A DNA stretch of 64,000 nt. Source: Arsukibacterium indicum (GTDB lineage: Bacteria > Pseudomonadota > Gammaproteobacteria > Enterobacterales > Alteromonadaceae). Every line of letters begins with the position of its first letter. Position 1 is the first letter of the stretch. The DNA is taken from contig NZ_JAHRID010000002.1 in NCBI RefSeq assembly GCF_019100565.1, forward strand, positions 310,001-374,000. The letters are read 5' to 3'. Below, piece by piece: positions 57,675-64,000 of this stretch. Under the pieces are notes generated by a model. It saw only the letters and a list, made by a program, of their open reading frames with translations, searched no databases and was not told the origin of the DNA. The translations under genes were made by a program, and so were the position numbers.

Positions 57675-58919
57675 CTAGTCATCTAATTGTTTATTCAGCC
57701 TTTTTAACAGCGCAATATCCGGCTGATAATTAATTGCCAGCTCAGCCCTGGCCAGCGCTGCAGCGGCATGTTCTCTGGCACAACGTTTAAATTCCGGGCC
57801 ATAGGCCGCCAGTGCCAGAAAGGCTTTTTGCAGGCGGATATGAATTTCAATATGTCCTGCGCCGTCGCGGGCTATGGCCGTGAAAAAATCATTAAACAAT
57901 TCATCGAGCCGGACTTCAGGGGCCCACACCCGGTCGTATTTTACTTCCTTTTGACAATTTTCCGGCGGCCAGTTACTTAGCACCCTGACCCCACGGCCAA
58001 TAATCTCAATCGCGGTACCCGGATCGTTTATTGCCGGCGATAGCGCTTTAGAAGCAATTTCAGCCAGTACCATAACTCCAAAGCGCGGGTCTTGATCAAA
58101 ACTGCGATAATCGCTTAGCGAAAATGCCTTAAGCAACAGCTGGTCAGGCTGAACATTACTACCAGTCAGCCACATCAGCGGCCGGTCTTTATGAATAAAG
58201 GCACCTGGCAGGCTGGCAATATATATATTCGCGTTATGCTCCGCTGCCCAGCTTTGCAGCGCATTAACATCAATATGTTCGATATAGCCAATTTCCCCGG
58301 TACAGACTGGGCTGGCATTGGTGGGTATATCATCCACAGAACTTAGCTGATTAGCATCCAGCCAGGGATGTTGTTCACATCGTTTTACTGCCTTGTATGC
58401 CTGATCCTCAACCCGGTCGGCTGTTTCACCCACCCGGCCCAGGCTGGATAAATGCTCAATCCAGATTAAAATAGTGACAACAATCAAAAGAATGACGGCA
58501 ATGGTAATGATAAACAGCACTACCCGACCGCTTTCACCATAAACATCGGCACTGAGCAACACAATACCGACGATACTGTACAAAAAAGAGCCGATAAAAG
58601 TGGCCAGTGCATTCTGAGTGGTGCTGTCAGCCATCAGCAGCCGGGTTGCCCGTGGTGATACCCCGGTCGACGCCGCGTTAAAGGCCGCCACCATGATACT
58701 TAGCGAAAAGGTGGTTACCGTCAGCATACTGGTGGCCAGTATAGTCAGTATTTTTTCAGCGGCGTCAGAACCAATCGCCATGCCAAGCGAGTCTGGTATC
58801 ACATCGCTTAACAAAACACCAAGCGCAGGAGTAAAAAATGCCAGCACAGTAAACAGTGACGTACGCACCCATAACTTGCGGCTTAGCTGTAATAATGTCC
58901 AACCCCATTTTGTTAACAT
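57675..58919 (-). CDS. DUF2254 membrane protein
   Basis: About 414 aa from MLTKWGW (AGG close upstream). Four membrane helices lie in the first 190 residues, including ATSMLTVTTFSLSIMVAAFNAAS and FIITIAVILLIVVTILIW. The soluble C-terminal part contains GVMVLAEIASKALSPAINDPGTAIEI, a DUF2254 signature. The family is uncharacterised. It is convergent with the TetR gene, 7 bp between stops. Confidence 0.88.
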   Translation of the reverse strand: MLTKWGWTLLQLSRKLWVRTSLFTVLAFFTPALGVLLSDVIPDSLGMAIGSDAAEKILTILATSMLTVTTFSLSIMVAAFNAASTGVSPRATRLLMADSTTQNALATFIGSFLYSIVGIVLLSADVYGESGRVVLFIITIAVILLIVVTILIWIEHLSSLGRVGETADRVEDQAYKAVKRCEQHPWLDANQLSSVDDIPTNASPVCTGEIGYIEHIDVNALQSWAAEHNANIYIASLPGAFIHKDRPLMWLTGSNVQPDQLLLKAFSLSDYRSFDQDPRFGVMVLAEIASKALSPAINDPGTAIEIIGRGVRVLSNWPPENCQKEVKYDRVWAPEVRLDELFNDFFTAIARDGAGHIEIHIRLQKAFLALAAYGPEFKRCAREHAAAALARAELAINYQPDIALLKRLNKQLDD

Positions 58920-59100
58920 AAGCCTGCCCTGAGCTGTGGAGAGTTGTAGTGTGGTGTAGAGACTTATCAACATAACCAAAGCAATCCAGTGTTACAAGGT
59001 TTGATACTGTTACACACAAAGCGTCTGCCACTTTGCCTGCTAAGATATTCGCATTACACTGCAGATAACAACGTTCTTAAAAGCCGAACTGAGGAATACT

Positions 59101-60942
59101 ATGCTTACCCGTCTGATACTACTTTGTAGCCTGCTGCTGGCCAGTGTCGCTGTTTCAGCCAGTGACGACAGTTACACCTATGCCAACTACCGCCAGGTCA
59201 CCGTAAGTCACCTGCATCTTGATTTGGACATGAATTTTGAACAGAAAACGTTAAGCGGTTTTGCCGATTTACAACTGAACTGGCTGGTCAGCGATGCAAC
59301 CGAGCTATATCTGGATACCCGGGATTTAACCATTTCGCGGGTATATGGCAAACAGCAGAATGGCAACTGGCAACCAGTACCGTTTTCGCTGGCAGCCCGT
59401 GATGAAGTTCTGGGTAGCAAGTTGACAATAAGCCCTGCTTTTCAGCCACAAAAACTACGTATTCACTACAGCTCTAAACCTCAAGCTTCGGGCTTACAAT
59501 GGCTGACGCCTGAGCAAACTGCCGGCAAAACCACGCCCTTTATGTTCAGTCAGAACCAGGCCATTCATGCCCGCAGCTGGATCCCAATTCAGGACACGCC
59601 GGCTGTGCGGATGAGCTACAGCGCCCGTATTCAGACAACTGACAAAGTACTGGTAGTAATGAGCGCGCCAAACGATCCTGCCACCAACCGCGATGGTGAT
59701 TACCAGTTTTATATGCCCCAGCCTATTCCGGCGTATTTAATTGCCATTGCTGCCGGCGACTTGCAATTTAAAGCGATGAGCGAGCAAACCGGCGTTTATG
59801 CTGAACCTTATATTCTGAATGCCGCTGCAAAAGAATTTGCCAGTACCCAGGCGATGATTGACGCCACTGAGAAACTTTACGGTGAATACCGCTGGGGCCG
59901 TTACGATTTATTGATTTTACCCCCAAGCTTTCCGTTTGGTGGTATGGAAAACCCGGTGCTGAGCTTTATTACCCCAACGGTAGTGGCCGGTGATGGCAGC
60001 CTGGTGAATCTTATCGCGCATGAGCTGGCGCATTCCTGGTCGGGGAATCTGGTAACCAATGCCACCTGGCGCGACCTGTGGCTAAATGAAGGCTTTACCT
60101 CTTATGTTGAAAACCGGATTATGGAGCAGGTGTTTGGTACTGACCGCGCCGTGATGGAGCAAGCATTATCAGTGCAGGCGCTGCAGGATGAGCTTAAAAC
60201 ACTAAGTGCTAACGATAGTATTTTGCACATTGATTTACAGGGGCGCGACCCGGACGATGCGTTCAGTGGTGTACCCTACACCAAAGGCCAGCTATTTTTA
60301 ATGTTTCTGGAACGGCAATTTGGCCGCGATAAATTCGATCCGTTCGTGCGACGCTACTTCGCCGATCACGCTTTTAAAAGTATTGATACCGCCTCTTTTG
60401 TAGAGTATCTGAACCGTAATTTGTTACAAAAATACCCTGATATAGTCTCCCCGGCAGAAGCAGAAACCTGGGTTTATCACAGTGGTTTACCCACCAGCAC
60501 ACCGGCACCGCAATCTGATGCTTTTAACCAGGTACGCCAGCATGCCAGCAACTGGCTTGCCGGCAATATTGAGCTTGCTGCGCTGCCCACCGAAAGCTGG
60601 ACAGTGCATGAATGGCTGTATTTTATTAATAATTTGCCGCTTAGCATCAGTCAGCCGCAACTTATCAGCCTGGACGCAGCGTTTAACCTGACCGAATCCG
60701 CCAACAGCGAAATTGCCCATGCCTGGTACTTGCTGGCACTGAAGACCGGTTATCAGCAAATAATGCCACAACTGGAACAGTACCTGATTAATATTGGCCG
60801 GCGTAAACTGATAATTCCACTGTATAAAGAACTGGCTTCGACACCAGCAGGGCTGGCTTTTGCCAGAAAAGTTTATCAGCAGGCAAGGCCAGGTTATCAC
60901 CCGCTGGCTCAGGGCAGTGTGGATGAACTACTAAACCCATAA
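59101..60942 (+). CDS. M1-family aminopeptidase, exported
   Basis: 613 aa. A signal peptide (LLLCSLLLASVAVSAS) precedes an LTA4-hydrolase-like arrangement. The exopeptidase motif is GGMEN in FPFGGMENP, and the zinc motif HELAH (LIAHELAHSWSGN) is followed by the third ligand in WLNEGFTSYVE. A C-terminal helical domain completes it. It likely trims peptides in the periplasm. Single gene with its own upstream region. Confidence 0.94.
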   Translation: MLTRLILLCSLLLASVAVSASDDSYTYANYRQVTVSHLHLDLDMNFEQKTLSGFADLQLNWLVSDATELYLDTRDLTISRVYGKQQNGNWQPVPFSLAARDEVLGSKLTISPAFQPQKLRIHYSSKPQASGLQWLTPEQTAGKTTPFMFSQNQAIHARSWIPIQDTPAVRMSYSARIQTTDKVLVVMSAPNDPATNRDGDYQFYMPQPIPAYLIAIAAGDLQFKAMSEQTGVYAEPYILNAAAKEFASTQAMIDATEKLYGEYRWGRYDLLILPPSFPFGGMENPVLSFITPTVVAGDGSLVNLIAHELAHSWSGNLVTNATWRDLWLNEGFTSYVENRIMEQVFGTDRAVMEQALSVQALQDELKTLSANDSILHIDLQGRDPDDAFSGVPYTKGQLFLMFLERQFGRDKFDPFVRRYFADHAFKSIDTASFVEYLNRNLLQKYPDIVSPAEAETWVYHSGLPTSTPAPQSDAFNQVRQHASNWLAGNIELAALPTESWTVHEWLYFINNLPLSISQPQLISLDAAFNLTESANSEIAHAWYLLALKTGYQQIMPQLEQYLINIGRRKLIIPLYKELASTPAGLAFARKVYQQARPGYHPLAQGSVDELLNP

Positions 60943-60998
60943 CTTTGATCTAAAGCCCTGCTGGATCGTATTGAGTGCAGGAGGGCTTACCGACACCA

Positions 60999-61346
60999 AT
61001 GATGAAAAAATTGTTTTATGATGGCAGCTGTAAGCTGTGCCAGCGCAAGATCAGTGCCCTGGCGCCCAAACTAACTCCTCACCTGCAACTGGTAGACATT
61101 AGTCAGGAGGGCTTTACTGGCTTTGCAGGCGTCAGTAAACGCATGATGATGCAGCAAATTCATCTGTGGGATCAGGATCATTTTATTATTGGCATTGATG
61201 CCAGTCTGCACTACTGGCACCTGGCAGGCTATCGAAAACTGGTTGCGTTTCTGCGGCTGGCGCCCTGTTACTGGCTGGCCGGGAAAGCGCATAACTACTG
61301 GGCCCGCAGCAGGGCTAACTGTGCTAAAGGTGATTGTACCCTGTGA
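60999..61346 (+). CDS. DCC-family (DUF393) thiol-disulfide oxidoreductase-like
   Basis: 115 aa from the ATG at 60999. The N-terminal LFYDGSCKLCQRKI gives the DxxCxxC motif of the DUF393 family, a thioredoxin-like fold. The C-terminus WLAGKAHNYWARSRANCAK is also typical. The next gene starts with a GTGA overlap, so they are translationally coupled. Confidence 0.88.
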   Translation: MMKKLFYDGSCKLCQRKISALAPKLTPHLQLVDISQEGFTGFAGVSKRMMMQQIHLWDQDHFIIGIDASLHYWHLAGYRKLVAFLRLAPCYWLAGKAHNYWARSRANCAKGDCTL

Positions 61347-61699
61347 AACCGCGCCGCGCCGGGCGAAACCGCCCTGTCAGTAAGCAGCTTGATGCTGCCG
61401 ATAACCAGATTTTACGGCTGCATCAGGCGATGGTCGATAAATTGCTGGCAGACCGCTCCGGCCTGCCCGCTATTTATCAGCGGCTGGAGCAACGCTATCG
61501 GGCAGGACAGCTAAGGCATAGCGCCTATATTCACTGGCACAGCATTCTGGATTGTATCGACCAGCCCGAGCTGTTTCAGCGTGAACTACTGGATGACGGG
61601 GAGCGGATGCGTAAATTGCGGCGGCGCACTATCCTTACCGGTATACTTACCGAGCAGGAGCGGGTTGCGCTGCTGTATCCTGATGACAAGCCAAACTAA
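61343..61699 (+). CDS. Uncharacterised 118-aa protein, DCC operon
   Basis: GTG start overlapping the DCC stop (GTGA). Basic N-terminus, then a helical body (QILRLHQAMVDKLLADRSGLPAIYQRLEQRYRAGQLRHSAY). The C-terminus has RMRKLRRRTILTGILTEQERVALLYP. No family recognised, no membrane segment. Its coupling suggests a shared role with the DCC and DUF3429 proteins. Confidence 0.75.
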   Translation: MKPRRAGRNRPVSKQLDAADNQILRLHQAMVDKLLADRSGLPAIYQRLEQRYRAGQLRHSAYIHWHSILDCIDQPELFQRELLDDGERMRKLRRRTILTGILTEQERVALLYPDDKPN

Positions 61700-61711
61700 A
61701 ATGAAGAAAAT

Positions 61712-62167
61712 ATGCAACTAATAAAATGCCTGGGTTATGCCGGCCTGTTACCTTTCGCCGTTTTGCCATTGGCCTATCATATGCAGTGGCTGCCAGTGCA
61801 GTGGCTGTCGGGCAGCACCCAACTGTTACAGTTGTACCAGTACTATAGCGCGCTTATTCTCGGCTTTATGGCAGGCGTGCTCTGGCCGGTATTGTACCAG
61901 CCGGCCGGTAAGCAGTCTGACGCTAACACGCTGGCGCTATTAGCAGTGAGTTTTCCGGTTATCAGTATTATTTGCCTGGCATTGTTGCCTGACTACTTTC
62001 TGCCGTTACAAGCGTTATTATTTTTGCTGCTGCGCCTGGCTGAGTTCCACTCTGGAATTAATCAGCGCTACGGTAAAGACTACCGTACCCTGCGTAACGC
62101 TCTGACGCTGGTGGTAGTAGTCAGCCATGTAGTTATGTTTGCTCTAATTCAACTGGCTGCAGCATAA
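61712..62167 (+). CDS. DUF3429 membrane protein
   Basis: 151 aa with four or five hydrophobic segments: GYAGLLPFAVLPLAY, YYSALILGFMAGVLWPVL, LALLAVSFPVISIICLALL and a last pair after the RYGKDYRTLRNALT loop. The pattern matches DUF3429, unknown function. It begins 12 bp after the preceding gene. Confidence 0.87.
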   Translation: MQLIKCLGYAGLLPFAVLPLAYHMQWLPVQWLSGSTQLLQLYQYYSALILGFMAGVLWPVLYQPAGKQSDANTLALLAVSFPVISIICLALLPDYFLPLQALLFLLLRLAEFHSGINQRYGKDYRTLRNALTLVVVVSHVVMFALIQLAAA

Positions 62168-62177
62168 ATTAGCATAG

Positions 62178-62696
62178 CTACTGCCGACCTTCGTCACCTA
62201 ACACCGCCCGCACTTTAGGCTCTAATGAACTTAAGCCGGCAGCGCGGCCAAACTCCAGCGACGCTTCAACCGGTTTACCATTAACTTCATGCGCACCAAT
62301 GGCCAGTAACGCGCCAACTCTGTTGCCTGACGCACAGTGCACTACTACCTTTTCCTCTCCTTGCAACAGCTGGTACAGCTTTCGGGCATTTTCCGCAGTT
62401 ACATCGCCCGCCCCGGCAACCGGCAGCGAAATATAGCTAAGGCCCAGTGCTTCTGCTTCAGCCTTTTCATCAAAATTAACCGCCTCACCCGGACCACGCA
62501 GGTTGATCACTTTGCTGACACCGGCCGCTTTGAACTTCTGCAAATCTACCTGTGTCGGTTGGCCACCGGTGATCAGATTCTCGGAAGGCTGGTTAAAGTT
62601 ATCCGGAATATTCGATCCCGCGACACTTTTAGTTTGGAAACCTATTAATAACAGGCCAATGGTAAATAGCGTTAAAACGTGCTTTATCACGCGCAT
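62178..62696 (-). CDS. DUF442/dual-specificity phosphatase-like exported protein
   Basis: 172 aa from MRVIKHV, chosen because AAGGAG lies about 7 nt before it; the frame extends to 62780 without support. Signal peptide (TLFTIGLLLIGFQTKSVAG). The phosphatase P-loop C-x5-R appears in VVHCASGNRVGALLAIGAH, and the preceding ISLPVAGAGDVTAEN places a conserved Asp. Such proteins are annotated as beta-lactamase hydrolase-like or sulfide-linked phosphatases; the substrate is uncertain. Confidence 0.85.
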   Translation of the reverse strand: MRVIKHVLTLFTIGLLLIGFQTKSVAGSNIPDNFNQPSENLITGGQPTQVDLQKFKAAGVSKVINLRGPGEAVNFDEKAEAEALGLSYISLPVAGAGDVTAENARKLYQLLQGEEKVVVHCASGNRVGALLAIGAHEVNGKPVEASLEFGRAAGLSSLEPKVRAVLGDEGRQ

Positions 62697-62706
62697 TTTA
62701 TTCTCC

Positions 62707-63525
62707 TTAATTATTCTGAAGCATGCTGTAAATATCGCTCTGGTCTTCAGTAAAGCTGCGCATTCTGGCGTAAGTATCATCCAGATCCAGGTGCGCCGCG
62801 TGCACCAGCTTTAGCGGGAACTCATCAAAATTTCCTTCGTTAATCTGTTCCCGGTAAACAATCATATAGCGGGCCAGATATAACAATGTTGGATAAGGCA
62901 ATAGTGCGCCACTGCCGGCAGGTTGTTGTTGCCATAAAATGGCATCGGCAATGTCATTAGGGAATTTCCAGTACTTAGCCAGTTCACTGCCCGCCATGGT
63001 GTAGTCAAACCCAAAAAGTTCCAGCTGAGTTTTACGCCGTGGCGCACCGCCCTCTACCTGCTCATCGATAGTTTTTGCCAGCTCGGGTTCCATTATATGA
63101 ATTAGATACTCACCAATGCCGTGCAGCAAACCACAGGTATAAGCCACTTCGGCGTCTACCTTGTTTAACCTGGCAAGCCACTTGGCTCTGTTGGCCAGCA
63201 TAAACGAGCGATGCCAGTATGCTTTCAAATCAAAGGTAGCCGGGGCCTTAAAGCTGGATACCAGGCCAATAGACAACACCAGAGTACGTAAAGTATCGCG
63301 CCCCAGCACAACCAACGCATCTTTAACTGAGCCAACCTTACGCTGACGACCAAAGTGCACCGAATTGGCCAATCGCAGTACTTTAGCGGTAATGGCCTGA
63401 TCATTGCTGATGATAGCCGCCAGCTCATCTGTAGACGATTCTTCATCGTGCATGCTGGCTATCAGTTTTTGCAATACTTGTGGAATACTGGGCAGGTTAG
63501 TTGCTTGCTCTATCATGTGCTTCAT
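62707..63525 (-). CDS. HDOD-domain signalling protein
   Basis: 272 aa. The HDOD domain occupies about 10-205: LPSIPQVLQKLIASM, ISNDQAITAKVLRLANS and YTCGLLHGIGEYLI, lacking the metal-binding HD pair in active form. It may start at the first or second Met (63525 or 63516). HDOD proteins organise c-di-GMP, motility and competence pathways, and an EAL gene lies just upstream (124 bp). Confidence 0.88.
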   Translation of the reverse strand: MKHMIEQATNLPSIPQVLQKLIASMHDEESSTDELAAIISNDQAITAKVLRLANSVHFGRQRKVGSVKDALVVLGRDTLRTLVLSIGLVSSFKAPATFDLKAYWHRSFMLANRAKWLARLNKVDAEVAYTCGLLHGIGEYLIHIMEPELAKTIDEQVEGGAPRRKTQLELFGFDYTMAGSELAKYWKFPNDIADAILWQQQPAGSGALLPYPTLLYLARYMIVYREQINEGNFDEFPLKLVHAAHLDLDDTYARMRSFTEDQSDIYSMLQNN

Positions 63526-63648
63526 GGCGTTATAATTCCACTACTTAACAGAAAATGCGGGGCTGTACTGAGCTTAATGGCTAGCTGGTCACTTCACAAG
63601 TTATCAAGCTACTGAATTTATAGTTAGTGTGGCAATTTTGCACTAAAT

Positions 63649-64000
63649 TTAGCGGCTTTGTGACTTAATCCAGCTTTCAGTAGCAGCAATATCTGCCGGG
63701 CGGGCAAACAGATACCCCTGAAAACAGCGACAACCACTTTTTAGCAATAGCTGACGTTGCATCTCGGTTTCAACCCCTTCGGCGACCAACGTCATGCCGT
63801 AGGTATCTGCAATACCAATAATAGCGTCAACGATAACCCAATCGCGTGGGTTACCCGAACTGCCACTGCGCACAAAATACTGATCTATTTTTACTTCGTC
63901 AAAAGGCAGACGTGATAAATAAGATAATGACGAATAACCGGTGCCGAAGTCATCCATCGAAAACCGCACGCCAAGCTGCTTAATTTGCTCCATTTTTGCG
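63649..64000 (-). CDS. EAL-domain c-di-GMP phosphodiesterase, C-terminal part
   Basis: Open to the right edge, so only the last ~117 residues are seen. DDFGTGYSSLSYL, KIDQYFV, EGVETEMQRQLL and QGYLFARP are EAL-domain catalytic and structural motifs; Asp-Asp, Lys and Glu residues needed for activity are intact. The N-terminal sensor, or a fused GGDEF, lies outside. It stands close to the HDOD gene. Confidence 0.93.
   Translation of the reverse strand, partial: AKMEQIKQLGVRFSMDDFGTGYSSLSYLSRLPFDEVKIDQYFVRSGSSGNPRDWVIVDAIIGIADTYGMTLVAEGVETEMQRQLLLKSGCRCFQGYLFARPADIAATESWIKSQSR

Overview
The window is a chromosomal segment of a gammaproteobacterium. The ybgC-tolQRAB-pal-cpoB / tRNA-Lys / nadA order, aspS-yebC-ruvCAB, cmoAB, purMN, fadE and a tricorn-type protease point to the Alteromonadales/Chromatiaceae area (Rheinheimera, Alishewanella or Arsukibacterium-like). 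That placement is inferred from gene content and was not computed. Most of the window is housekeeping core. Two accessory patches stand out: the left end (1-6.8 kb) and the A+T-rich BlaI/M56 pair near 49.6-51.3 kb.

Left end (1-6.8 kb): a class II Fic protein (cut by the window edge) lies downstream of a type I restriction subunit HsdR. Divergent from hsdR is a WYL regulator that looks like the BrxR/CapW family of defence repressors, and a perfect 10-bp inverted repeat lies in the divergent promoter region. A small unknown gene follows. The patch ends at a tRNA-Ser(GGA) gene, whose downstream flank holds a 20-bp-arm terminator and tandem, hairpin-rich repeat units.

7-13.6 kb (all minus strand): nadA, two identical tRNA-Lys genes, and the complete Tol-Pal envelope operon. 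13.6-14.4 kb is a long non-coding gap with a promoter-like sequence, three hairpins and an intrinsic terminator on the plus strand (candidate sRNA), followed by a cruciform-like inverted repeat. 14.4-19.2 kb carries ruvB, ruvA, ruvC, yebC and aspS. A large diguanylate cyclase with three substrate-binding-like domains follows.

22.3-30.6 kb (plus strand): cmoA-cmoB (tRNA wobble cmo5U), a LysR regulator, an unknown small gene, purM-purN, a DUF3108 protein and fadE behind a FadR-like operator. 30.7-42.5 kb: an ExeM-like secreted nuclease, ppnP, an Atm1-type ABC exporter, a DksA-like zinc protein, a Gfo/Idh oxidoreductase, a Tat-exported dienelactone hydrolase, a Ca2+/Na+ exchanger and a tricorn-like protease.

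42.5-51.3 kb: soxR faces a VOC/flavodoxin operon across a 19-bp-spaced SoxR-type promoter. Then come a PEP-CTERM-like surface protein, a TPR/FlgO-like protein, a DUF4426 lipoprotein, an SPFH plus ribbon-helix-helix pair, and the BlaI-M56 pair with two palindromic operators but no beta-lactamase nearby. 51.5-64 kb: DUF4199, a Tat-exported class V aminotransferase, a chemotaxis receptor, selD-selU(mnmH), a TetR regulator, DUF2254, an M1 aminopeptidase, a DCC/unknown/DUF3429 operon, a DUF442-type phosphatase, an HDOD protein and an EAL phosphodiesterase cut by the right edge.

No CRISPR array, insertion sequence, integrase, rRNA gene or prophage was seen.
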